Shown here: piece by piece, positions 21,050 through 31,659 of the stretch
Numbering within the stretch: position 1 is the first letter of the stretch
Layout: every line of letters starts with the position of its first letter
Assembly (NCBI GenBank): GCA_951812925.1
Contig: OX638369.1
Coordinates: forward strand, 47,983,061 to 48,047,060
Length of the DNA stretch: 64,000 nucleotides
Reading direction: 5' to 3'
Source: Calliopum simillimum
Lineage: Eukaryota; Arthropoda; Insecta; Diptera; Lauxaniidae
The notes under the pieces: model-generated
What the model was told of the DNA's origin: nothing
Databases searched by the model: none
The model's input: only the letters and a program-made list of their open reading frames with translations
Translations under genes and position numbers: made by a program

Positions 21050-24000
21050 CACGGTGTGCCTTAACCCGTTCTCACGCCTGTCCTGTGGGTGATTTGAATA
21101 AAATTTTCGAGTACCCCATTTTTTTTTGGGGAATTCTGTTAAACATCGTATTTCGACATGTTTTCAATAAAAAATTTCAAAATCCTTAGAGCACTTCGAA
21201 AATGATCGGCTAACGAACGATTTCCATGTTGCTTTAGCCGAAGCAAATAAGGATAATTCTGAAAAATAGTTTCAAATGAATTTTTTTTATTGGGAATTGT
21301 ATTCACTAATGCATAAAAAATAACGTGTGAAAAGTACATTGCAAAATCGTATGCCCAAAAAAAGTTATTCAAGGTCAAAAGTTGCGAAAATAAATTTTTT
21401 TCAATTATTTCGATTACGGCTGCAATTACAAAAAAATAGTGGTCGACAGTTATTTGCCGAGCACACAGTTTTTTAGCCTCAATGGTTTACCACGAAAAAA
21501 CTTCAAACAGTTTTATCCTATTACTCATGGTTTAGGAAGTATGTCAATTTAAAAAGTTTTAAAACTTCGCGATATTTATATGTTGTACTTTTTAAATTGA
21601 GATTACTCTCGAACGACTAATCGCACAAAAAAAGTAAATATATACTTGTTTGTAGAAAATTATATTTCCTGCAAACCATTCTCAGCTCTTTTTTTCGTAG
21701 GACCTATGGTTTAGGAGATATTTTTCACAAACAGTTCAAATTTTGAAAAACTAGTTTTTAAGGAAATCTCTGGAGCTGTTTTCGCTTGATAAAAACTAAC
21801 GGGATCTATTTTATTAACATTTAAATGATCTACAAATAATATTTGATACATATCTACGAAATAATTATCGCGAAATTTTTTTACATAAGAAAAATATAAA
21901 AAAAAAAATGGCAAAACGTAAAAATTTCGAACATTCACGTCTTCAAATTTAACAAAAAATTCATAAAAACTAGATCAAAATTCATCATACTTCTTTCAAA
22001 GAAATTTTTTATTCAAAACTTAAAGAATTCACACAAAATTCGCCATTTTTTTTTTTTTTTCAAGTAAAAAAATTTAACGATTATTATTTCGTATATATGT
22101 ATCAAATATTATTTGTAGATCATGCAAATGTTAATAAAATAGATTCCGCTAGTTTTAACAAGCGAAAACAGCTCCAGAGATTTCCTTAAAAACTAGTTTT
22201 TCAAAATTTGAACAGTTTGCGAAAAATATCTCCTAAACCATAGGTCCGACGAAAAAAGGAGCTGAGAATTGTTTGTAGGAAATATAATTTTCTACAAACA
22301 AGTATATATTTACTTTTTTTGTGCGATTAGTCGTTCGAGAGTTATCTCAATTTAAAAAGTACAACATATAAATATCGCGAAGTTTTAAAACTTTTTAAAT
22401 TGACATACTTCCTAAACCATGAGTAATAGGATAAAACTGTTTGAAGTTTTTTCGTGGTAAACCATTGAGGCTAAAAAACTGTGTGCTCGGCAAATAACTG
22501 TCGACCACTATTTTTTTGTAATTGCAGCCGTAATCGAAATAATTGAAAAAAATTTATTTTCGCTACTTTTGACCTTGAATAACTTTTTTTGGGCATACGA
22601 TTTTGCAATGTACTTTTCACACGTTATTTTTTATGCATTAGTGAATACAATTCCCAATAAAAAAAATTCATTTGAAACTATTTTTCAGAATTATCCTTAT
22701 TTGCTTCGGCTAAGGCAACATGGTAATCGTTCGTTAGCCGATCATTTCCGAAGTGCTCTAAGGATTTTGAAATTTTTTATTGAAAACATGTCGAAATACG
22801 ATGTTTAACAGAATTCCGTAAAAAAAAATGGAGTACTCGAAAATTTTATTCAAATCACCCACAGGACAGGCGTGGTTCTAAATCGGACGTCGTAGCACAT
22901 CAAATTTTTTTCCAGATTCTGTTTACTTATCGTTCAAATGATGTATAAAAAAATTTTCACTCGTGACTCCTCGACTAAATTTTGAGATAATCGCTTTTCC
23001 AATTGGGGCATTTTCCCATACAAAAAGAAAAAAAAAATTTTTAACTACATTAAACAAAAATTAAAATTATTACAATCGATGTGCTTTGCGATGCTAAACG
23101 CGAATTCAACCTCAGAATTGCTCTATCGTGTATAGTTTATGAGATATTGTAACCTAAAGACCAAAAAAAGTCGTTTTTTGCCATTTTTTGAATCTATATA
23201 ACTATGTAACATATCATTTATTCGTCAAATGTGGCTTAAATACTTGAAAGTCCTAATCTTTTTCTTTAAAACCTAATTTAAATTGTATTTATATCTTCAT
23301 GCTTCTAAGAGATGTCGTAGACCGAAATATTGTCAAAACGGGTTTTTTACACTTTTGTGTCTTTTTAGGTTAGGATATCTTTGAAGAAAAACAAAATATC
23401 AACATAATTTAGATTAGGTTTTAAAGGCAAAGATTAGGACTTTAAAGTTGTTTACCAGATTAAACGAAATTAAAACCGACTACTTCTAAATTCAGCCGTT
23501 TGACACCCCTAGTGTTGTTACGTGTATGGCATACAGCTGAATTTTGAAATGGTCGGTTCGTTGAACATGTTTAAAATGTGAAAGAAATTTTAATTTCACT
23601 AAATCTGGTTAGCAACTTGAAAGTCCTAGTTTTTGCCTTTAAAACCTAATTTAAATTATGTTGATATATTTTTTTTCCTCAAAGATATCCTAACCTAAAA
23701 AGACACAAAAGTGCAAAAAACCCGTTTTGACAATATTTCGGTCTTCGTACGATATCTCTTAGAAGCATGAAGATATTAATATAATTTAAATTAGGTTTTA
23801 AAGGAAAAAATTGAGGCTTTCAATTATTCAAGCCACATTTGACGAATAAATGATATGTTACATAGTTACAAAGCTTCAAAAAATGGCAAAAAACGACTTT
23901 TTTTGGTCTTTAGGTTACAATATCTCATAAACTATACACGATAGAGCAATTCTGAGGTTGGATTCGCGTTCAGCATTGCAAAGCACATCGATTGTTATTA

Positions 24001-24212
24001 TTTTAATTTTTGTTTAATGTAGTTAAAAAATTTTTTTTTTTCTTTTTGTATGGGAAAATGCCCCAATTGGAAAAGCGATTATCTCAAAATTTAGTCGAGG
24101 AGTCACGAGTGAAAATTTTTTTATACATCATTTGAACGATAAGTAAACAGAATCTGGAAAAAAATTTGATGTGCTACGACGTCCGATTTAGAACGTGTTA
24201 AGGCACACCGTG
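21050..24212. mobile_element. Foldback family A, copy 1 (contains element B)
   Basis: The ends CACGGTGTGCCTTAAC and complement lie between CTAA at 21046-21049 and 24213-24216. Deleting it rejoins a satellite unit exactly. The arms hold TAGTCGAGGAGTCACGAGTG and other long mirrored blocks, with palindromic cores. A second copy lies at 37974-39334 and lacks the nested element B. Own length without B is about 1.36 kb. No transposase is recognisable. Confidence 0.8.
21073..22874. mobile_element. Foldback family B, 1.8-kb near-perfect palindrome
   Basis: The ends CACGCCTGTCCTGTGGGTGA and complement lie between GTTCT at 21068-21072 and 22875-22879. Arms of about 850 bp are nearly identical. The unoccupied site is seen in the second copy of family A (CCCGTTCTAAATCG near 37993), which proves the boundaries. 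Each arm carries the same 79-codon ORF (21378-21139 minus; 22569-22808 plus) with no recognisable domain. Confidence 0.85.
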
Positions 24213-24280
24213 CTAAGTAACCATTTTGGGCCCAGTTTTGTAAAAAAAATTTATTGCACCAATCGATGGGAAAATGTACC

Positions 24281-25130
24281 TTCCGCCACTCTTGTGACCG
24301 TTTATTGGCACATTTTTAAAATTTCGTTAGTGGTCATAAAATAAAGCTTTACATCTGGCGCTGCTGTTGCTTTTGCTATTATTTTTTTTTATTGAATAAG
24401 TATGTATAATCTAATTTTCCTTCGCATGCAAGTTAGGCAAAGTCTGAATTTGCAAGCGATCATAGGTAGAAAAAAATTATGCACATACATATCGTCGGGT
24501 GAAAACTACAACTAGACATCTACATTTTTTCATATTTTGAGTTAAGTATACGAAACTCTGCGTTTCGGTCTAGGCGGTTTTTTGAAATGAAGTCCCCATC
24601 CAATTTTATATAAGAAATAAAAAGCAGAAAATTTCGAAATCTCATACAAAAATCGAATTTCAAAAAATTTAAAAAGCGTTTTTCTCAAAACAATGAAAAT
24701 GTAGATGTCTAGTTGTAGTTTTAACCCGACGATATGTGAGTGTATATAAGGAAAAGCCTTAAGAAAATGTTCATGCGACGGTTGGCGTCTAATGTCTGAC
24801 CTGTAGATTTAGTGAGCTATTATTTAGTTTAACCTTATTTGTAGGTGGCGTATTAAAAACATGGCTAAAAATTTCACATGAAAATTCCTATCTAAAATTT
24901 ATTGCAGAGGCAAACATATATGTACCACAACTAAGGTTGTAATTATATTTTGCAATTGTCAGAAAGTTTGACGATATTCCCGAGTTATTTAGAAATATTA
25001 ACTATGTACAAATGTTGCAAAAAAGGGTTATGATTGTAATTGTACTCTAATAGTGTTTCCTTTTTTACAAACAATATGACCTGTATATTTTTTCTTCTGT
25101 ATTTTTATTCTGTGTATATTTTTTTAGTTT
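24281..25130. repeat. Unique spacer between satellite arrays, first copy
   Basis: It begins CACTCTTGTGACCGTTTATT and contains a small palindrome at 24488-24736 (ends CATATCGTCGGG; arms with AACTAGACATCTACATTT). The same spacer recurs at 28383-29960 with another foldback inserted. No ORF with a domain. Confidence 0.65.
24488..24736. mobile_element. Small palindromic element in the spacer, copy 1
   Basis: The arm CATATCGTCGGGTGAAAACT is mirrored at 24700-24736, continuing with CAACTAGACATCTACATTT. The total is 249 bp. The duplicate is at 28602-28867. Confidence 0.6.
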
Positions 25131-25149
25131 TGCACTCAAACTTTTCAAA

Positions 25150-26205
25150 TGTTACTTAGAGGGGTCGGGGACTCTGGCCATGTCCAAAATCTGTTTCCGA
25201 CCTTTCCCCACCGATTGGTCCAATAAAAGTTTTTCACCGAAATGGGCCCAAATTGGTCACTAAGACAGGTCGGGGACACCCCTGGTCATGTCCAAAATCT
25301 ATTTTCGACCTTTCCCCATCGATTGGTGCAGTAAAAATTTGTTACCAAAATGGGGCCAAATCGGTCACGTAGAGGGGTCGGAGACTTCCCTGGTCATGTC
25401 GAAAATCTATTGTCGACCTTTCCCCATCGATTAGTGCAGTAAAATTTTTTCACCAAACGGTCACTTAGAGGGGTCGGGGCCTGGTCATGTCCACAATCTA
25501 TTTTCGACCTTTTCCCATCGATTGGTGCGATAAAAATTTTTCACCAAAATGGGCCGAAATTGGTTACTTAGAGGAGTCGGGGACACCCCTGGTCATGTCT
25601 AAAATCTATTTTCGACCTTTCCCTAGCGATTAGTGCAGTAAAAACTTTTTAACAAAATGGGCCCAAATCGGTCACTTAGAGGGGTCGGAGACAACCCTGG
25701 TCATGTCGAAAATCTATTGTAGACCTCTCCCTATCGATTGGTGAAGTAAAAATTTTTCACCAAAATGGGCCCAAATCGGTCACTTAGAGGGGTCGGGGAC
25801 ACCCCTGGTCATGTCCAAAACCTATTTTCGACCTTTCCCCATCGATTGGTGCGATAAAATTTTTTCACCAAAATGGGCCCAAATCGGTCACTTAGAGGAG
25901 TCGGGGACACCCCTGGTCATGTCCAAAATTTATTTTCGACCTTTCCCCATCGATTCGTGCAGTACAATTTTTTTCACCAAAATGGACCCAAATCGGTCAC
26001 TTGAAGAGATCGGAGACACCCCTGGTCATGTCCTAAATCTATTTTCGACCTTTCCCCATCGATTGGTGTAATAAAATTTTCTCACCAAAATGGGCCCAAA
26101 TCGGTAACTTAGAGCGGTCGGCGACTCCTCTAGTCATGTCCAAAATGTATTTTCGAGCTTTCCCCATCGATTGGTGTAATAAAACTTTTTTACACCGGCG
26201 CACAA
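25150..26205 (+). repeat. 108-bp satellite array 2 (about 10 units)
   Basis: Direct units with GGTCACTTAGAGG, CATGTCCAAAATC and CCATCGATTGGTGC. Neighbouring units start 108 bp apart (for example 25778 and 25886). It ends at CACCGGCGC, the same end as array 4. Confidence 0.88.
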
Positions 26206-27585
26206 TGGGAGATTGTGGCCATAAATAGGTAAAATTTGAAAGTGCTATGGATTAAAAAAATGTTTACGCCAATCGTCAGATAATACTTAGAGACGGAAAA
26301 AAAAACTATAAAAGTTTAAAAATTTGTTTTGGCTTAGCAACACAGTGAGCCCAAAGTTGGACTTCAAACAGAAAAAATGCTCTACAGATCTTTTAAAATT
26401 AGGAACTGCTGGATAAACGCTCTAGTTAATTTGTTTTAAGCCCGATCCACTAATGTAGCATATCGTTAGAAAGTATATTGTTTCTACTTTGTTAAAAATA
26501 TTTTTTTTTTTGTTTGCCGATTTTATGTGAGTTATAGTGGTTTTTCAAATATTTAAAAAAAAATGGTAAAAATGGAAAAATTGCAAACTTTGACATTAAA
26601 AAAAAAAAAAACACATTTTCTGATTTTCATAATTTTTCAATATAATATGTGGCCAAGTATGCTTAATCGATATGCAAAGTCCCTACTGCCTTTTTTGAGA
26701 ACTTTTTTTTTTATAAACTTTTTCATATTGTGGTTTTTGACGGGACAAAATAAGTTGACTTTTTCGGAACGCTATTTTTAATTCGTTTGCATCGAAATAT
26801 ATCAAGATAGCATTTTGTCAAAAAGTACAAGCATTTAGCTTTTAAAAAAACATTTGTTTGAGTTTTCATGTATGATAGGTGAATTATTGTTATTTTTCGA
26901 AAGTTTAAGCTCAAAAAGCCAAAATCGATAAATTGTACAAACTTTGACATTAAAAAAAAAAAAAACACATTTTCTGATTTTCATTATTTTCCGATATAAT
27001 ATGTGGCCAAGTATGCTTAATCGAAATGCAAAGTCCCTACTGCCTTTTTTGAGAACTTTTTTTTCTATGAATTTTTTCCTGTAGCAGTTTTTGAGAAAAA
27101 AAAAATATTTTTATTTCTTTACATTCTGCAACGTTTTACAATATATTTATCAATTTTAAGCTTACAGTCTTCTTAAATTCCAAAAAAAAATATTTTTTAA
27201 GAGAAGGGTGACAGGTAAGGGGTATATTTCCTCCTTTTAATCCCCCTTGGGACTCACCCTTTCTTAAAATAAGCCAAGAGCATATTGAATTTAGTAAAAA
27301 ATGATGATTTCTATCAGAAATCATACAAAAATTCCGACTCAATAATTTAATTATAAACCAAATTTTTTATTTTTTTTTTGGTAACCTTTGTTTGTTGTTG
27401 GATAATTTGGTAGGTCATATAAAATCAAATTGACTTTCAGTCAACTTCGTTATAATATTGGTTGTGGTGCTGATGGCTGACGTACGCATCTATCACACAA
27501 TGCATTGCAATCCACACGAAAGGTTTCCCAGTCAAATTTTTACAAATAGTAAAAACAATAATATGTTTTTTTTCTAATACAAACA
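26206..27585. other. Interval between the two halves of the satellite element
   Basis: Not found in the second half. It contains a direct duplication of about 150 bp: CAAACTTTGACATTAAAAA starts at 26583 and again at 26937, both followed by ATGTGGCCAAGTATGCTTAA. There is a short CT/AG-rich symmetrical stretch at 27195-27275. No gene is recognised. Confidence 0.5.
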
Positions 27586-27613
27586 GGGATGAGAAAATTG
27601 GTACCAGAAGAGT
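27586..27613 (+). repeat. Displaced 28-bp copy of LINE ORF1 sequence
   Basis: GGGATGAGAAAATTG followed by TACCAGAAGAGT matches LINE ORF1 at 19982-20008 with one mismatch, then runs straight into subterminal sequence of the satellite element (like 20265 onward). This marks a duplication breakpoint. Confidence 0.65.
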
Positions 27614-27754
27614 TTCAAAAGTTTTTCAAAGAACTTCTCACATAAAAGTTTTTTTTTTTTGATAAAAACATGGCGAAAAAAAATACCTTGAAAAAAATTC
27701 AGTGACTGAATTAAAAGAAATTACACGCTTATCTATAGAGCTGGAAGATAAAAT

Positions 27755-28395
27755 GTGACAGTTTTGCGCCCATTTTGGTGAAAAATTTTTATCGCACCAA
27801 TCATTGGGGAAAGGTGGAAAATAGATTTTGGACATGACCAGAGAAGTCCCCGACACCTCTAAGTAACCGTTTTGGTCCCAGTTATGTAAAAAATATTTAT
27901 TGCACCAATCGATGGGAAAATGTGACCGATTTGGGCCCATTTCGGTGAAAAAATTTTACTGCACCAATCGACTGGGAAAGGTCGAAAATAGATTTTGGAC
28001 ATGACCAGAGGTGTCCCCGACCCCTCTATGTGAGCGATTTGGGCCCATTTTGGTGAAAAAATTTTATCGCACCAATCAATGGAGAAAGGTCGAAAATAGA
28101 TTTTGGACATGACCAGGGGTGTCCCCGACCCCTCTTAAAAACTGAATTAGGCCCATTTTAGTGAAAAAATTTTACTGCACCAATCGACGGGGCAAGGTCG
28201 AAAATAGATTTTGGACATGACCAGGGGCGTCTCCGATCCCTCTAAGTGACCGATTTGGGCCCATTTTGGTGAAACATTTTTGTTGCACAAATCGATGGGA
28301 AAAGGTGGAAAATAGATTTTGGACATGACCAGAGGAGTCCCCGACACCTCTAAGTAACCGTTTTGGGCCCAGTTTTGTAAAAAAGATTTATTGCC
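27755..28395 (-). repeat. 108-bp satellite array 3
   Basis: Same unit and orientation as array 1, with about six units, some partial. It is preceded by the same leader as array 1 (ACATGGCGAAAAAAAATACC at 27667 and 20311). Confidence 0.85.
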
Positions 28396-28601
28396 ACTCT
28401 TGCGACCGTTTATTGGCACATTTTTAAAAATTCGTTAGTGGTCATAAAATAAAGCTTTACTACTGCATCTGGTGCTGCTGTTGCTTTTGCTATCATTTTT
28501 TTTTATTGAATAAGTATGTATAATCTAATTTTTCTTCGCATGCAAGTTAGGCAAAGTCTGAATTTGCAAGTGATCATAGGTAGAAAAAAATTATGCACAT
28601 A

Positions 28602-28867
28602 CATATCGTCGTGTTAAAACTACAACTAGACATCTACATTTTTTCATATTTTGAGTTAAGTATACAGAAACATGAAGAAAAACTGACTCTGCGTTTCGGT
28701 CTAGGCGGCTTTTTGAAATGAAGTCCTCAACCAATTTTATATAAAAAATAAAAAGGAGAAAATTTCGAAATCTCACACAAAAATCGAATTTGAAAAAATT
28801 TAAAAAGCGTTTTTCTCAAAACAATGAAAATGTAGATGTCTAGTTGTAGTTTTAACCCGACGATATG
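28602..28867. mobile_element. Small palindromic element in the spacer, copy 2
   Basis: Duplicate of 24488-24736 with the same arms; the left end reads CATATCGTCGTG. It lies in the second copy of the spacer. Confidence 0.55.
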
Positions 28868-28894
28868 TGAGTGTGTATAAGGAAAAGCCTTAAG

Positions 28895-29604
28895 AGTACA
28901 TTCGCTTTTGTAATTGAAACAAAAAACACTTTTTAAAAATTATATTATGAAAAAACTATTATATTTATTGACAAAAAAATTTCTTTTGGAGATTGTTAAA
29001 TATTGTCTAAAAAAATGAAAAATTTTTTTTTTTTATTTTTAGTTTCCTTTGGCTGCTGTAGAGGGCGTCATCCAAAAGTTACTTTTTAAACGGTAGGAAC
29101 TGTAACCTCCTGTAACAGATTTTTGAAAAATTCAAAATGGATTTTATTCTTGAGACTCAAAACTATACAATAAGCCTCTAAAATTCTTACTTTTTTATAT
29201 TTTGAAGTTTTTGTATGAATATTTATGAAAAATGCGAAAAAATTGAGGGACTTACCCTCAACAAATGCCCCATAAAAAAAAGGGGGAGGGTATTTTTTCA
29301 AAACTTTCAGAGGCTTATTGTTTAATATTTTTTATGAGTAATCGAATGCTCTTTGGTTTTTTAAAATCGGTCGAGTAGGTTCGGAGAAAACTGTCCTACC
29401 AGTTTGAAAAGTAGCTTTTGGATGACGCCCTCTACAGCAGCCAAGAGAAACAAAAAATAAAAAAAAAAATAAAAAATTTTCATATTTTTTAGACAATATT
29501 TAGTAATCTCCAAAAGAAATTTTGTCAATAAATATAATAGTTTTTTCATAATAAAATTTTTAAAAAGTGTTTTTTTGTTTTCAATTACAAAAGCGAATGT
29601 CGCC
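28895..29604. mobile_element. Foldback family C
   Basis: ACATTCGCTTTTGTAATTG near 28898 is mirrored at 29582-29601, with TTAAG at 28890-28894 and 29605-29609. The arms also share GAGGGCGTCATCCAAAAG. The first copy of the spacer (near 24750) lacks it. Length 710 bp, no domain-bearing ORF. Confidence 0.7.
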
Positions 29605-29974
29605 TTAAGACGGTTGGCGTCTAATGTCTGACCTGTAGATTTAGTGAGCTATTATTTAGTTTAACCTTTTTTGTAGGTGGCGTATTGAAAACATGGCTAA
29701 AAATTTAACATTAAAATTCCTATTTAAAATTTTATTGCGGAGACAAACATATATGTACCACAAATAAGGTTGTAATTATATTTTGCAATTGTCAGAAAGT
29801 TTGACAATTCCAAAATATTAACTAAGTATGTACAAATGTTGCAAAAAAGGCTTATGATTATAATTGTACTCTGTAAAAAAGGAAACACTATTAAACAATA
29901 TGACCTGTATATTTTTTCTTCTGCATTTTTATTCTGAGTATATTTTTTTTAGTTTTGCACTCAAACTTATCAAA

Positions 29975-30605
29975 TGTTACTTAGAGGGGTCGGGGACTCC
30001 TCAGGCCATGTCCAAAATCTGTTTCGACCTTTCCCATCGATTCGTGCGATAAAATTTTTTCACCAAAATGGGCCCAAATCGGTCACTTAGAGGCGTCGGG
30101 GACACCCCAGTTCATGTCCAAAACCTATTTTCGACCTTTTTCCATCGATTGGTGCAGTAAAATTTTTCACCAAAATGGGCCGAAATTGGTCACTTAGAGG
30201 AGTCGGGCACACCCCTGGTCATGTCCAAAATCTATTTTCGACCTTTCCCTATCGATTGGTGCAGTAAAAACTTTTTAACAAAATGGGCCCAAATCTGTCA
30301 CTTAGAGGGGTCGGAGACACCCCTGGTCATGTCGAAAATCTATTGTCGACCTTTCCCTATCGATTGGTGCAGTAAAAATTTTTCACCAAAATGGGCCCAA
30401 ATCGGTCACTTAAAGAGATCGGAGACACCCCTGGTCATGTCCTAAATCTATTTTCGACCTTTCCCCATCGATTGGTGAAATAAAATTTTTTCACGAAAAT
30501 GGGCCAGAATCGGTCACTTAGAGCGGTCGGCGACTCCTCTAGTCATGTCCAAAATGTATTTTCGACCTTTCCCCATCGATTGGTGAAATAAAACTTTTTT
30601 ACACC
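29975..30605 (+). repeat. 108-bp satellite array 4 (about 6 units)
   Basis: Same unit and orientation as array 2, ending at the same CACCGGCGC before the right subterminal repeats. Confidence 0.85.
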
Positions 30606-30868
30606 GGCGCTTTTTTCCCCAAAAAAAAAACTTTTATGTGACCAGTTTTATGAAAAACTTTCATGAAAAAACTTTTATATGAAAACTTTTAAAAATAAAA
30701 GTTTTTAAAAACTTATGAAAAACTTTTATTTTTAAAAGTTTTTTTTAAAAGTTTTTTAAAACTTTTATTTCAAAAAGTTTTAAGTTTTTAAAAACTTTTA
30801 TCTAGATGATTTAAAACTTTTTAGTCTAAAAAAACTTAAAAAAAAAACTTTTAAAAAAGTTTATTTCA
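30606..30868. repeat. Right subterminal AAAAGTTTTT repeats
   Basis: Mirror of 20076-20300, with many copies of ACTTTTA / TAAAAGT just inside the right end at 30875. Confidence 0.65.
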
Positions 30869-30883
30869 GGGTCTGGTTTTGAA

Positions 30884-31647
30884 TACACAAAAATTGATGT
30901 GAAGCATTTTATAGCCTTAAGCCAATGCTATAGGTGTTTCAGATTTAACCATTTTGCTCAACATTGTAAACAGGCTGTTGCTAATTGTTCGAAATGCTTT
31001 CAGAGACATAGTAAGGAGGAAAAATGCAGTGTAATTAAATTTTCCAATTGTAATGGAGCTCATGCTTCTACTGATAAAGAATGTCCTGCAAGAGTGAAGG
31101 CGTATGCTTTAAAAAAATTATGACCATGGAAAGTTTGACAGTTATGGAAGCAAGAACGAAATTCTCCAGTGTATTCTCCAATAGATTTGTTGTTTTATCG
31201 GAAGATGACAAGGAATATAACTTTCCTTCAATAAGATCTAAAAACCAATCACAAAATGTCCTGATCAATAACAGTCAAGAAGCTGCCAAACACTTGCATG
31301 CAACCTTTTCCTTTGCGAATGTTGCAAGAAGTAACATAAATAGAGAGCGTGATGCGGAAAATGCTAGAAAGTTAATGGCAATGCGGAATGAGGTGTTGAA
31401 ATATAATGGAGACGCTGTTAGCAACAAACCGAATGTCCTTCAAGATAATCCATATAAGACAACGGAGGTAGAGAAATTCTTACAGTAAGCAGTGTTGAAA
31501 TGTACGAGATTTTTATCAGATGCTGAACAAGACTCATTATCAGCGAATCAAAAACTAATCACACAAGAAGTTAAAGAAAATATTGATTCTGTAAGAACCA
31601 TTTTAGATATGATCCAGTTAAATACAAGTGTGGACCAATCAGAGTAA
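30884..31647 (+). pseudogene. LINE ORF1, C-terminal part with zinc knuckles
   Basis: It resumes in frame with the part before the insertion. CYRCFRFNHFAQHC is a CX2CX4HX4C knuckle; CSKCFQRHSKEEKC and CNGAHASTDKEC follow. A one-base shift occurs near 31120 and a stop at 31486, after which the frame stays open to TAA 31645-31647. The protein would coat the element's RNA. Confidence 0.82.
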
Positions 31648-31659
31648 ATTATTTGAATT

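Larger units (their letters stand above)
20059..30875. mobile_element. 10.8-kb satellite-bearing element inserted in the LINE (hAT-like ends)
   Basis: It starts CAGACCTTGAAAT and ends with the complement of CAGACCCTGAAAT, and is flanked by GTTTTGAA at 20051-20058 and 30876-30883. Removing it and one flank copy restores the LINE reading frame. Next to the ends are AT-rich AAAAGTTTTT repeats, then 108-bp satellite arrays pointing in opposite directions. The 8-bp duplication and CAG..CTG ends point to the hAT superfamily, while the satellite arms recall Foldback elements. No transposase is recognisable. Two internal halves are duplicates of each other, so the insertion has been rearranged. Confidence 0.72.

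Noticed and set aside
20417..21052. 211-codon minus-strand ORF as a real repeat protein
   Set aside because: It lies wholly in the 108-bp satellite; the open frame follows from a unit length divisible by three, and other arrays break it.
21139..22808. Two identical 79-codon ORFs (21378-21139 minus and 22569-22808 plus) as genes
   Set aside because: They are mirror copies in the two arms of palindrome B and have no recognisable domain.
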